A stretch of 64,000 nucleotides of DNA. Origin: Streptomyces sp. TS71-3. Lineage in GTDB: Bacteria; Actinomycetota; Actinomycetes; Streptomycetales; Streptomycetaceae. Of this stretch, positions 8,003 to 16,687 are shown piece by piece. The first letter of the stretch is position 1; the number at the start of each line of letters is the position of its first letter. Location of the stretch: positions 1,364,001 to 1,428,000 of the forward strand of contig NZ_BNEL01000001.1 of the NCBI RefSeq assembly GCF_018327685.1, written 5' to 3'. The notes below the pieces were generated by a model that searched no databases, was not told the origin of the DNA, and worked only from the letters and a program-made list of their open reading frames with translations. The position numbers were made by a program, and so were the translations under genes.

Positions 8003-9337
8003 ATGAGCAACACAGTCATGCGCACGCGCCTCGTGGCCGTCACCGCGGCAGCCGGTCTCGCTGTTCTCGCCGGATGCTCCTCGCCCGCGCCTGCGGACCA
8101 TGCATCCGCGGCTTCCTGTGCTCCCGCGAAGGGCAAAGTCACCCTCCAGTACTGGAACACCGTTCCGGGCATGGACAAGGTCGTCGCCCTGTGGAACAAG
8201 AAGAACCCGAACATCCAGGTGCAGACGAAGAACATATCCACCGACCAGTACGGCATCCTCGGCAACGCCCTCAAGGCGGGCAAGGCACCCGACCTCGCGC
8301 AGGTCGGCTACGACGAGCTGCCGGACCTGCGCACCCAGAACGCCTTCGAGGACGCCTCGTCCTGCAAGGACGCCAAGGCCGCCAAATCGAAGTTCGTCCC
8401 CTGGACCTGGGCGCAGACCAGCTTCGGTGACACGGGCGTCTTCGCCCTGCCGCAGGACACCGGCCCGATGGCCCTCTTCGTGCGCAGCGACATCTTCAAG
8501 CAGCACCACCTGGCGATCCCGAAGACCTGGGACGAGTACGCCGCGGACGCGCAGAAGCTGCACAAGGCGGACCCGAACCTCAGCATCACGTTCTTCGACC
8601 CGAACAACGCGGAGTTCTTCAACGGCCTCCTCTGGCAGAACGCCGCCGACATGTACCAGTACTCCGGCGACAAGTGGCACGTCAGCGTGGTGTCCGAGCA
8701 GAGCAAGCAGGTCGCCGAGTACTGGCAGAAGCTGATCTCCGGCAAGCTGGTGCGCACCGACCTGGCCCACGGGTCGACCCAGATGTACGCCGCCTACCAG
8801 AAGAACCAGATCGCCACCTACGTCGGCGCCGCCTGGGGCTACAGCATGTTCCGGGACAACCTTCCCAAGCAGGCGGGCAAGTGGTCGATCGTGCCGCTGC
8901 CCACCTGGGGTTCCAACAGCGCCTCCGGCGACTGGGGCGGCTCGACCGTCGCGTTCATGAAGGGCGGCAAGCACCTCTACGAGTCGGCCAAGTTCAACAC
9001 CTGGCTGAACACCGACCCGGAAGCCCTCGCGATGGAGAACAAGCTGGGCGGCCTCTACCCGGCGGCCAACGCCGGCACGTCGCTTCCCGCGCTCTCGCAG
9101 GGCGTGCCGTACTACGACAACCAGAAGATCTTCGACGTCTTCGCCGACTCCTCCCAGCACATCGACACCAGCTTCGCCTGGGGCCCCACCCAGAAGACGG
9201 TGAACCTGGCGCTCCAGGACGCGATGGCCAAGGCGACGGCCGGCAAGGGCACGCTCACCGACGCGCTGGCGGCCGCCCAGGCGAGCGCGCTGAAGACGAT
9301 GAAGGCCCAGGCGATCCCGGCCGTGGCAGGCAAGTGA
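8003..9337 (+). CDS. Sugar ABC transporter substrate-binding lipoprotein
   Basis: A 444-residue extracellular solute-binding protein (family 1, MalE-like). ATG 8003 has AAGGACGA ahead of it. The signal peptide ends in lipobox LAVLAGCSS, so the mature protein is a lipid-anchored surface receptor. KVTLQYWNTVPGMDKVV and the DLAQVGYDELPDL segment are typical of sugar-binding proteins, as are LPQDTGPMALFVRSDIFK and GGSTVAFMKGGKHLYES. It is the first gene of an operon with two permeases and a GH38 mannosidase, suggesting mannose-containing oligosaccharides as ligands; this is inferred from context only. No ATPase gene is present, so a shared one such as MsiK probably powers the importer. Confidence 0.9.
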   Translation: MSNTVMRTRLVAVTAAAGLAVLAGCSSPAPADHASAASCAPAKGKVTLQYWNTVPGMDKVVALWNKKNPNIQVQTKNISTDQYGILGNALKAGKAPDLAQVGYDELPDLRTQNAFEDASSCKDAKAAKSKFVPWTWAQTSFGDTGVFALPQDTGPMALFVRSDIFKQHHLAIPKTWDEYAADAQKLHKADPNLSITFFDPNNAEFFNGLLWQNAADMYQYSGDKWHVSVVSEQSKQVAEYWQKLISGKLVRTDLAHGSTQMYAAYQKNQIATYVGAAWGYSMFRDNLPKQAGKWSIVPLPTWGSNSASGDWGGSTVAFMKGGKHLYESAKFNTWLNTDPEALAMENKLGGLYPAANAGTSLPALSQGVPYYDNQKIFDVFADSSQHIDTSFAWGPTQKTVNLALQDAMAKATAGKGTLTDALAAAQASALKTMKAQAIPAVAGK

Positions 9338-9344
9338 CCGCCGC

Positions 9345-10295
9345 ATGACCGACCTCGCGACCCGCGCGAACCCCGCGGTGACGGCGGCGGCCCCCGGTCG
9401 CCGCCGTCACCGCGGCGGCGGCCCCCGTCCGGGCACCATCGCCGCCTTCCTCATCCCGTTCTTCCTCCCGTTCGTGCTGTTCTACCTGGTGCCGGTCGGC
9501 TACGCGCTGTGGCAGAGCTTCCTCGTCGTGCGCCGCACCGGGGGCCAGTACGGCACGTCGTACACGACCTTCGGCGGCTTCGAGCAGTACGGCCAGGTGC
9601 TCCAGAACACCGAGTTCTGGTCGAGCATCGGGCGCATCGGGCTCTTCGGCATCGTGCAGGTGCCGGTCATGCTGTTCGTCGCGCTGGTCATGGCGCTGCT
9701 GCTCGACACCCCGCTGCTGAAGGCCAAGGGGTTCTTCCGCATCACGGCGTTCATGCCGTACGCCGTGCCCGGCGTGATCGCCGCGATCATGTGGTCGTAC
9801 CTGTACTCGCCGCAGCTCAGCCCCATCGTCGACACGCTGAAGGCCATCGGCCTCACGCCGGACTTCCTCGGCCCCGGCGCCGTGCTGTGGTCGGCGGCGA
9901 ACGTCTCCACCTGGCTGTGGACCGGCTACAACATGCTGATCATGTTCTCGGCGCTCCAGGCCATCCCGCAGGAGCTCTACGAGGCCGCCAAGCTGGACGG
10001 CGCCAGCAACTGGGCCATCGCCTGGGGGATCAAGGTGCCGATCATCGCCCCGTCGATCGTCCTCACCACGGTCTTCTCGATCATCGGCACGCTCCAGCTC
10101 TACGCCGAGCCGGCCGTGCTGCGCCAGATCTCGTCGAACATCTCCAGCACGTTCACGCCCAACATGCTCGCCTACGCGGTCGCCTCGGGGAACAACTACC
10201 AGCAGGCCGCGGCGATCTCCGTCGTCATCGCCCTCATCACCTTCGTCTTGAGCTTCGGGTTCATGCGACTGACCTCGAAGAAGGCCGGACTGTGA
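9345..10295 (+). CDS. Sugar ABC transporter permease (MalF type)
   Basis: A 316-residue inner-membrane protein starting 7 bases after the binding protein stop. Six hydrophobic segments are visible, the first being TIAAFLIPFFLPFVLFYLV. A basic N-terminal tail precedes it. The EAA loop that contacts the ATPase reads ELYEAAKLDGASNWAIAWG, followed by KVPIIAPS. It forms the translocation channel together with the next permease; their genes overlap by four bases (GTGA). Confidence 0.92.
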   Translation: MTDLATRANPAVTAAAPGRRRHRGGGPRPGTIAAFLIPFFLPFVLFYLVPVGYALWQSFLVVRRTGGQYGTSYTTFGGFEQYGQVLQNTEFWSSIGRIGLFGIVQVPVMLFVALVMALLLDTPLLKAKGFFRITAFMPYAVPGVIAAIMWSYLYSPQLSPIVDTLKAIGLTPDFLGPGAVLWSAANVSTWLWTGYNMLIMFSALQAIPQELYEAAKLDGASNWAIAWGIKVPIIAPSIVLTTVFSIIGTLQLYAEPAVLRQISSNISSTFTPNMLAYAVASGNNYQQAAAISVVIALITFVLSFGFMRLTSKKAGL

Positions 10296-11221
10296 GCAAC
10301 CAGAGCCTGAACCGGGAAGGCAGCCGGAACCGGGAGAGCAGCCTCAACCGCGAGAGCAGCCTCAACCGCGAGAGCAGCCTCAACCGCGAGAGCCACGTCA
10401 GCCGGACGGCGGCCATCGCCCTGATGTTCCTCCTGGCGATCTACTTCCTGCTGCCGATCTACTTCCTGATCGTCGCGGCGACGAAGCCGCAGGGCGACCT
10501 CGCCTCCACCAACGGTCTTGCGTTCTCGCACTTCGACCTGCTCGACAACCTGCGCACGCTGTTCAGCCGCAGCGACGGCATCTTCGGGCGGTGGGCCCTG
10601 AACAGCGTGATCTACGCGGTGCTCGGCGCCGCCGTCGGCACGCTCGTCTCCGCGCTGTGCGGGTACGCGCTGGCCAAGTTCACCTTCCGGGGCCGCGAGT
10701 TCCTGTTCTCCGTCATCCTCGGCGGCGTGCTCGTGCCCACCACCGCGCTCGCGCTCCCTCTCTTCCTGCTGTTCTCGGCCACCGGGATCGTCAACACCTA
10801 CCTCGCGGTGTTCCTGCCCAGCATCGTCAGCCCGTTCGGCGTCTACCTCGCCCGCATCTTCGCCTCGGCCGCCGTCCCCCAGGAGATCATCGAGTCGGCG
10901 CGCCTGGACGGCGCCGGAGAGTTCCGCACGTTCTTCTCGGTGGCGTTCCGGCTGATGACGCCGTCGCTCGTGACCATCTTCCTGTTTCAGTTCGTCGCCA
11001 TCTGGAACAACTTCTTCCTGCCGATGGTCATGCTCCAGAAGGAATCGCTCTTCCCGATCACGCTCGGCCTCTACGAGTGGAACGGCCAGACCGCCCGCGC
11101 CCCGCTCCTCCAGGAGTCCGTGATCACCGGTTCGCTGGTCTCGATCGTGCCCGTGATCATAGTGTTCGCGCTCCTCCAGAGGTTCTGGCGCACCGGCCTC
11201 GCCTCCGGCTCCCTCAGATGA
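10292..11221 (+). CDS. Sugar ABC transporter permease (MalG type) with repeat-expanded N-terminus
   Basis: A 309-residue permease whose GTG start overlaps the TGA of the preceding gene. Residues 5-34 are five copies of a six-residue unit (consensus SLNRES), encoded by five 18-bp tandem repeats. This polar tail is not normal for the family and probably lies in the cytoplasm. From residue 37 the protein is standard: first helix AAIALMFLLAIYFLLPIYF, then the periplasmic-side TNGLAFSHFDLLDNL. The EAA loop EIIESARLDGAGEFRTFFS is followed by six membrane spans in total. It partners the previous permease in the predicted mannoside importer. Confidence 0.92.
   Translation: MSNQSLNREGSRNRESSLNRESSLNRESSLNRESHVSRTAAIALMFLLAIYFLLPIYFLIVAATKPQGDLASTNGLAFSHFDLLDNLRTLFSRSDGIFGRWALNSVIYAVLGAAVGTLVSALCGYALAKFTFRGREFLFSVILGGVLVPTTALALPLFLLFSATGIVNTYLAVFLPSIVSPFGVYLARIFASAAVPQEIIESARLDGAGEFRTFFSVAFRLMTPSLVTIFLFQFVAIWNNFFLPMVMLQKESLFPITLGLYEWNGQTARAPLLQESVITGSLVSIVPVIIVFALLQRFWRTGLASGSLR
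10304..10393 (+). repeat. Five 18-bp in-frame tandem repeats in permease 5' end
   Basis: Units at 10304, 10322, 10340, 10358 and 10376. The last three are identical (AGCCTCAACCGCGAGAGC) and the first two differ at a few bases. Identity of the last copies suggests recent slippage. Confidence 0.85.
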
Positions 11222-11335
11222 CCCCCCGGCGCTCCCGCCGCCCCCGGGTCCTCCGTCCCACCCGGGCCCGTCCGGTCCGCCCTGTCCGGCCCTGAGGTGT
11301 CCCACCCCCCGCCCACGCAGAAGGTCCCTTTCCTC

Positions 11336-14068
11336 ATGCAGAAATCCGCCGTGTTCGTGCCTCATTTCCACTGGGACCGCGAGTGGTACGAGCCGTTCCA
11401 GGTCTTCCGGCACCGGCTGGTCGCCGCCCTGGACACCGTGCTGGAGACGGCCGAGGCGAACCCGGACTTCCGGTTCACCGTCGACGGGCAGATGGCCGCG
11501 GTCGAGGACTACCTCCAGATGCGGCCGGAGAACCGCGACCGCGTCACGGCCCTGGTCGCCGGCGGCCGGCTCGCCATCGGGCCCTGGCTGATCCTCCTCG
11601 ACGAATTCCTCTGCTCGGGCGAGACCATCGTGCGCAACCTCCAGATGGGCTGGGCCGCCGCGGCGGACCTCGGCGGCTCCATGCCCATCGGCTACCTGCC
11701 GGACATGTTCGGCCACATCGCGCAGATGCCGCAGATCCTGGCCCGCGCCGGCATCGAGCACGCGGCGCTGTGGCGCGGCGTCCCCGGCTCCGTCCCCGGC
11801 CACGCCTTCCGCTGGCGCGCGCCCGACGGCTCCGAGGTGCGCACCGAGTTCCTCTTCGACGGCTACGACAACGGGCTCGACCTCCTGCTCGTGCCCGACC
11901 AGATCGGGCGCGCCCTCGGCGAGTACGCGCAGATGACGGCCGAACGGTGGGGCGGCGACCCGCTCCTCGCGATGGCCGGCACCGACCACAACGCGCCCGA
12001 CCCGCAGCTCGCGGCCTGGCTGCGGCGGGCGTCGAGCGACGAGCACGGCATCACCATCGCCACGCTCGACGAGTACATCCGCGGCCATGCCCGCGACGAG
12101 GTCACCGCCGCCGTCACCGGCGAACTCCGCAGCCACGTGCGCGGCAACATCCTCCCGGGCGTGATCTCGGTACGGCTCGGACTCAAGCAGCGGATGGCCG
12201 TCGCCGAGCGCACCGTCGACCACGCGGAGCGCATGAACGCCCAGTGGTCCACCCGCGACGACGCGCCGTTCCTCTCGCTCGCCTGGCACAAGATCATCGA
12301 GTCGACCGCGCACGACTCCGTCGTCGGCTCCGGCACCGACGAGACCTGCGAGCAGGTCGACGCGCGCCTCGCCGAGGCCGCGCAGACCGCACGGGCCGTG
12401 CGGGACGCGGCCCTCGCCGAGCCCGCCGCGCTGGTGCCGGGCGACGGCTACCTCGCCGCCAACCCGCTGCCGGTCCCGCGCACGGCGCTGGTCGAGGTGG
12501 ACGCGCTGGCCGCCCCCGAGGGAACGGCACTGGTCGCGACCGCCGCCGACGGCTCGAAGCACCCCGTCCAGCTCGTCTCCAAGGCCCCGACCGTCCTCAG
12601 CGACGAGCGCGTGGACGCCTCGGACCTCGAACGGGTGCTGCGGCGCATCCACCGCCGCGAGCTCTTCGGCCGCCTGATCGACCACTACGAGCTGACCCCC
12701 GGCTCGCTCGTCTTCCACCTCGCGGAGGTGCCCACCAGCGGACCGTTCGACCTGCTCATCCTGCGCCGCAAGATCGCCGAGGCGGCCGCCGCGCACCCGG
12801 GCGAGTGGCGGGTGCTGACGCTGGAGGAGGCACGCGCGACGGTGCTCGTGCCCGTGGACGTCCCGGCCTCCGGGCTGGCCGGATTCCGCGTCGAGCCGGC
12901 CTCAGGTACGGTCGCGCAGCCGCAGGTGGACGCACCGGCGACGGCGACGGACCGGGCACTGTCGAACGGCCTGGTCGAGGTCGCCGTCGCCGCCGACGGC
13001 ACCCTCGACGTCACCGGGGCCGACGGCACGGTGCTGCGCGGCGTCGGCCGCCTCGTCGACGGCGGCGACCGCGGCGACAGCTACAACTACGCTCCTCCGG
13101 CCGCGGACGTGCTCGTCTCGGAGCCGGTCGAGGTCGCCGTCGAACTCCTGGAGAGCGGCCCGCTGCGGTCGAGGACCCGCGTCACCCGCGTCTACGAGTG
13201 GCCCGCCGCGCTCTCCACCGACCGCGACCGGCGAAGCGGGCGGACCCTGCCGACTCCCGTCGAGACGGTCGTGGAGGTGCGGGCGGGGGAGCCCTTCGTA
13301 CGCGTCTCCACCTCGCTGCTGAACGGGTCCGCCGACCACCGGCTGCGCCTGCACGTGCCGCTGCCCGAGCCGGCCGAGGTGTCCGCGTCCGCAGGGCAGT
13401 TCGCCGTCACCGAGCGCGGGCTCACCGCCGAGGGCGGCTGGGGCGAGTACCCCATCCCGACGTTCCCCGCGAGCGCGTTCGTGTCGGCCGGCGCCGCCAA
13501 CGTCCTGCTCGACCACACCACCGAGTACGAACTCGTCGGCGGCGGCTGCGAACTCGCCCTCACCCTGCTCCGCGCCATCGGCTCCATCAGCGTCAACATC
13601 CATCCGCTGCGCGACGAGCCCGCGGCTTCCGAGATCCCCGCACCCGGCGCCCAGGAACTCGGCGAGCGCATCGAGCACCGCTTCGCCGTCCTGCCCTCGG
13701 CGAACGGCTGGAGGGCCGCGGGCGCGGTCGCCCTCGCGGACGACTTCCGCAACGACGTGCTTCTCGTCCGCGGCACCGGGCCCACCGGAGGCGACCTGCC
13801 CCCGACCGCGGCCGGCCTGCGGGTCGACGGTGCGGACATCGCCGTCTCCAGCATCCGACGCCTCGCCGGCGACGCACGCCGCAGCGGCATCGAGGTGCGG
13901 CTCGTCGCGATGAGCGACACGGGGGCGAGTGCGCGCGTGACCGGCGCGTTCACCGAGGCCACGACGGTCGACCTGCTCGGCCGCCCGCTCTCCGCGGTGG
14001 TGCCGGCGGCGGACGGGCTGGAACTCGTCCTCGGCCCCTGGGAGATCCGGACGATCGTGGTCCGGTAG
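11336..14068 (+). CDS. Alpha-mannosidase, GH38
   Basis: A 910-residue glycoside hydrolase family 38 enzyme, cytoplasmic since no signal peptide is seen. ATG 11336 (QKSAVFVPHFHWDREW) is preferred to GTG 11297 because homology begins at VFVPHFHWDREWYEPFQ. That motif supplies the zinc ligands His and Asp. The nucleophile Asp lies in GYLPDMFGHIAQMPQI, and a further metal His is expected in the AGTDHNAPD segment. The middle helical domain contains LAWHKIIESTAHDSVVGSG, and the C-terminal beta domains run to the end (GPWEIRTIVVR). It should hydrolyse alpha-mannosides imported by the upstream ABC system. The gap of 114 bases after the permease holds no clear terminator, so cotranscription is likely. 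Confidence 0.93.
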   Translation: MQKSAVFVPHFHWDREWYEPFQVFRHRLVAALDTVLETAEANPDFRFTVDGQMAAVEDYLQMRPENRDRVTALVAGGRLAIGPWLILLDEFLCSGETIVRNLQMGWAAAADLGGSMPIGYLPDMFGHIAQMPQILARAGIEHAALWRGVPGSVPGHAFRWRAPDGSEVRTEFLFDGYDNGLDLLLVPDQIGRALGEYAQMTAERWGGDPLLAMAGTDHNAPDPQLAAWLRRASSDEHGITIATLDEYIRGHARDEVTAAVTGELRSHVRGNILPGVISVRLGLKQRMAVAERTVDHAERMNAQWSTRDDAPFLSLAWHKIIESTAHDSVVGSGTDETCEQVDARLAEAAQTARAVRDAALAEPAALVPGDGYLAANPLPVPRTALVEVDALAAPEGTALVATAADGSKHPVQLVSKAPTVLSDERVDASDLERVLRRIHRRELFGRLIDHYELTPGSLVFHLAEVPTSGPFDLLILRRKIAEAAAAHPGEWRVLTLEEARATVLVPVDVPASGLAGFRVEPASGTVAQPQVDAPATATDRALSNGLVEVAVAADGTLDVTGADGTVLRGVGRLVDGGDRGDSYNYAPPAADVLVSEPVEVAVELLESGPLRSRTRVTRVYEWPAALSTDRDRRSGRTLPTPVETVVEVRAGEPFVRVSTSLLNGSADHRLRLHVPLPEPAEVSASAGQFAVTERGLTAEGGWGEYPIPTFPASAFVSAGAANVLLDHTTEYELVGGGCELALTLLRAIGSISVNIHPLRDEPAASEIPAPGAQELGERIEHRFAVLPSANGWRAAGAVALADDFRNDVLLVRGTGPTGGDLPPTAAGLRVDGADIAVSSIRRLAGDARRSGIEVRLVAMSDTGASARVTGAFTEATTVDLLGRPLSAVVPAADGLELVLGPWEIRTIVVR

Positions 14069-14126
14069 ACGCCGGGCGCGTGCCCGCGGGGAGGCCGGTC
14101 GGGCGGGGGGCGGCTCCCGGCCGGGC

Positions 14127-14467
14127 GTGAGGCCGGTCGGGCGGGGCGGCTCCTGGCCTGGCGGTGGGCTGGTCGGGCGCGACGGTTCCCGGCCTGGCGT
14201 GGGGCTGATGGGGCGAGGCGGCTCCTGGCGTGCGGCCGGTCGGGTGCGGCGGCTCCTGGCCTGGCGGTGGGCTGGTCGGGCGCGACGGTTCCCGGCCTGG
14301 CGTGGGGCTGATGGGGCGAGGCGGCTCCTGGCGTGCGGCCGGTCGGGTGCGGCGGCTCCTGGCCTGGCGGTGGGCTGGTCGGGCGCGACGGTTCCCGGCC
14401 TGGCGTGGGGCTGATGGGGCGAGGCGGCTCCTGGCGTGCGGCCGGTCGGGTGCGGCGGCTCCTGGTA
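14127..14467. repeat. 103-bp tandem repeat array (3 full copies plus a 32-bp partial)
   Basis: Units begin at 14127, 14230, 14333 and 14436 and are nearly identical, the first being slightly divergent. Each contains GCGGCTCCTGGC, GACGGTTCCCGGCC and GGGGCTGATGGGGCGAGGC. A period of 103 is not a multiple of three and all six frames read the same low-complexity peptides in turn, so it is noncoding. It fills the gap between the mannosidase and the alpha/beta hydrolase genes (14069-14529). Confidence 0.9.
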
Positions 14468-14472
14468 CAAGG

Positions 14473-14484
14473 CCGGTATACCGG
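14473..14484. promoter_or_regulatory. CCGGTATACCGG palindrome upstream of alpha/beta hydrolase gene
   Basis: A perfect 12-bp palindrome lies 46 bases before ATG 14530, immediately after the 103-bp repeat array. It is a candidate operator. No regulator gene is adjacent, so the binding protein is unknown. Confidence 0.45.
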
Positions 14485-14529
14485 TACAGGGGCCGATGAG
14501 TTTCCGCCACCGAGAGGGTCTACAGGCAC

Positions 14530-15402
14530 ATGACGACGACTACCCAGAAGCTCGAAACCTCCGAGGCCGATCTCGTCTACGACGTCCGCGGCCCGCTGCC
14601 CACCGCCGGCGGCCGCCCGCCGCTGGTCATGATCGGCCAGCCCATGGACGCCAGCGGCTTCGGCGCCCTGGCCTCGTACTTCCCCGATCGCACCGTGATC
14701 ACCTACGACCCGCGCGGCCTCGGCCGCAGCGCCCGCAAGGACGGCCGCGTCGACCACGTCCCGGAGACCCAGGCCGCCGACGTGCACGCCGTCATCGAGG
14801 CGCTCGGCGCGGGGCCGGTCGAGATGTTCGCGAGCAGTGGCGGCGCGGTGACCGCGCTCGCCCTCGTGGCGGCGTACCCCGGTGACGTGACCACCCTGGT
14901 GGCGCATGAGCCCCCGCTCTTCACGGTGCTCCCCGACGCCGAGGCCGCCGAGCGCGCGTTCGCCGGCGTCCGGGACGCGTACGAGGCACGGGGCTGGGGC
15001 GCCGGCATGGCGGCCTTCATCGCGATGACGTCGTGGCAGGGCGAGTTCACCGACGACTACTTCGCGCAGCCCGCGCCGGACCCCGCCGCCTTCGGGATGC
15101 CGGCCGAGGACGACGGCACCCGCCAGGATCCGCTGCTCTCCGACCGGTCCCGGGCGGTCAGCGGCCACCGGCCCGACACCGGCGCGCTCACCGCGGCGCC
15201 GACGCGGGTCGTGATCGCGGTCGGGGAGGAGACCCGCGACGCCCTCACCGCGCGCACCTCGGTGGCCATGGCCGCGCTCCTCGGCCGGCAGCCGGCGGTG
15301 TTCCCGAGCCACCACGGCGGCTTCCTCGACGGGCGGTTCGGCCCCGCCGGGCAGCCGGAGGCGTTCGCGCGCAGGCTGCGGGAGGTGCTCGACGCGGGCT
15401 GA
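14530..15402 (+). CDS. Alpha/beta hydrolase
   Basis: A 290-residue alpha/beta-hydrolase fold protein. PPLVMIGQPMDASGF forms the oxyanion-side loop and VITYDPRGLGRSAR the strand 4/turn typical of the fold. The nucleophile elbow is MFASSGGAVTALALV, with Ser in place of the usual first Gly (SxSGG). PTRVVIAVGEETRD marks the acid strand, and the catalytic His is probably in FPSHHGGFLDG. No signal peptide is seen. Substrate unknown; relatives act on esters, lactones or halides. It converges with the beta-propeller gene across a strong hairpin and is preceded by the palindrome at 14473. Confidence 0.85.
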   Translation: MTTTTQKLETSEADLVYDVRGPLPTAGGRPPLVMIGQPMDASGFGALASYFPDRTVITYDPRGLGRSARKDGRVDHVPETQAADVHAVIEALGAGPVEMFASSGGAVTALALVAAYPGDVTTLVAHEPPLFTVLPDAEAAERAFAGVRDAYEARGWGAGMAAFIAMTSWQGEFTDDYFAQPAPDPAAFGMPAEDDGTRQDPLLSDRSRAVSGHRPDTGALTAAPTRVVIAVGEETRDALTARTSVAMAALLGRQPAVFPSHHGGFLDGRFGPAGQPEAFARRLREVLDAG

Positions 15403-15432
15403 AGCCGGCCGACCCGACCGGCCGCGGGTCGT

Positions 15433-15478
15433 CGGCCGTCCACTCGGCCACAGGGGGCCCGGCCGCAGTGGACGGCCG
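15433..15478. terminator. Bidirectional terminator
   Basis: Perfect 12-bp arms CGGCCGTCCACT (15433-15444) and AGTGGACGGCCG (15467-15478) lie between the convergent alpha/beta hydrolase and beta-propeller genes. Confidence 0.65.
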
Positions 15479-15518
15479 TTACGGCCGTTATGGCCGCGGG
15501 ATATGGCGTAGGCCCCGA

Positions 15519-16577
15519 TCAGGAAGCGCCGCGACCGAAGAGGGCAGAGAGGGCGGAGAGGGCGGAGAGATCGATCCTGCCTTCCTGCAGCTTCGGCACG
15601 TGCGGCGTCTGGTCGAGGCTGCTGTCCGTGATGTACAGCCGGTCGCCGCGCACCGCGGTGGCGGTGGGCGAGGCGATGCCGTCCGCCGCCGTCAGGACCG
15701 TCTCCGCCGTCCCGTCCGGGCGGACCAGGGCGATCTCGTTCGTCGCGTGCAGCGCGGCGAAGACCACGTCGGAGCGCCCGTTCAGGAAGGTGAAGTCGTC
15801 GATCCCCGGCACTTTGGTGGTGACGGTGCGGATCGGTCCGGCGCTGCCGTCGGCGGCCACCGGCGCCCGCAGCAGCGTGCCCCTGCTCTGGTTGGAGATC
15901 CACACGGCGCCGTCGTGGAAGCGGAGCCCGTTCGCGCCGTACGACGTGGGCGAGGAGCCGTCCATCGCCAGGGCGTCACCGGCCAGCCAGGCCGTGGCCG
16001 TGCCGCCGGAGGCGGGAACCGACCAGACGGTGGCCTTGACGCTGTCCGCCACGTACAGCGCCCGGCCGGACGGGTCGATGGCCAGACCGTTCGGCAACGC
16101 GCCCTCGGGCAGGCCCGCGAGGCGCACCGGGGAGCCGCCGGGCGCGAGCTTCCACACGCCCGACCGCGAGGCGTCGGTGGAGAAGACGTTGTAGTAGACG
16201 TTGCCCCGGTCGTCGAGCGCATTGCCGGCGAAGGCGTCCCCCGCGTGCCCGGTGACCAGCACCGTGCGCTCCCCGGACGGGGCGACGCGCACCAGCTCCG
16301 GCGCCTTGCCGACCGGGATGCCGAGCATGGACAGGGTGACCGAACCGTCCGGGCCGACGGTGATGTTCTCCGGCGACTCGCCGGCCGCGAAGTCGAAGGC
16401 CGCCGCCGTCCTCACGTGGGTGACGACCTGGGCGTCGTGGAGCGGGGCTCGGTCCGACGCGGAGGCGTAGGGCGCCGGGGCGAGGGCACCCACCGCGGCG
16501 GCGATCGCCGCGGCGAGTGCCATCCGGTTCTTGGCGAGTGCCGTCCGGTTCTTGAGGGAGGACTTCCTGGTGTTCAT
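15519..16577 (-). CDS. Secreted SMP-30/gluconolactonase-like beta-propeller protein
   Basis: A 352-residue protein from ATG 16577, with GGAGA close upstream; the frame extends further but without a plausible start. The N-terminus has a basic stretch and a hydrophobic Ala-rich core ending ALAPAPYASAS, a typical signal peptide. The remainder shows repeated blade motifs of a six-bladed propeller: PENITVGPDGSVTLS, FAGNALDDRGNVYYN, PNGLAIDPSGRALYVADS and YGANGLRFHDGAVWISN. GDRLYITDS belongs to the same series. SMP-30/gluconolactonase-type proteins hydrolyse lactones or related small molecules with a bound divalent metal. The substrate here is unknown. The C-terminal LSALSALSALFGRG is a small repeat at the end of the gene. 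A cupin gene lies upstream on the same strand. Confidence 0.8.
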   Translation of the reverse strand: MNTRKSSLKNRTALAKNRMALAAAIAAAVGALAPAPYASASDRAPLHDAQVVTHVRTAAAFDFAAGESPENITVGPDGSVTLSMLGIPVGKAPELVRVAPSGERTVLVTGHAGDAFAGNALDDRGNVYYNVFSTDASRSGVWKLAPGGSPVRLAGLPEGALPNGLAIDPSGRALYVADSVKATVWSVPASGGTATAWLAGDALAMDGSSPTSYGANGLRFHDGAVWISNQSRGTLLRAPVAADGSAGPIRTVTTKVPGIDDFTFLNGRSDVVFAALHATNEIALVRPDGTAETVLTAADGIASPTATAVRGDRLYITDSSLDQTPHVPKLQEGRIDLSALSALSALFGRGAS

Positions 16578-16687
16578 CGATCTCCGAAGGTGCTGCGCCG
16601 GCCGTCGCGTGTGACGAGGCCGGTCCGGCGGTGGGACGGCACGGGGACCGGCCATCCGGTCCGATATCTCCCTGATGGCGTTCCGGG

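Noticed and set aside
10196..12796. 866-codon minus-strand frame across permease and mannosidase genes
   Set aside because: It spans two real genes in antisense, with composition typical of a shadow frame.
14127..14467. 103-bp array as a possible CRISPR
   Set aside because: The whole 103-bp unit is conserved with no unique spacers, and there are no cas genes nearby.
14127..14533. Short reading frames starting at each 103-bp repeat
   Set aside because: The same peptide recurs only because the repeat recurs; the period shifts frame and there is no ribosome binding site.
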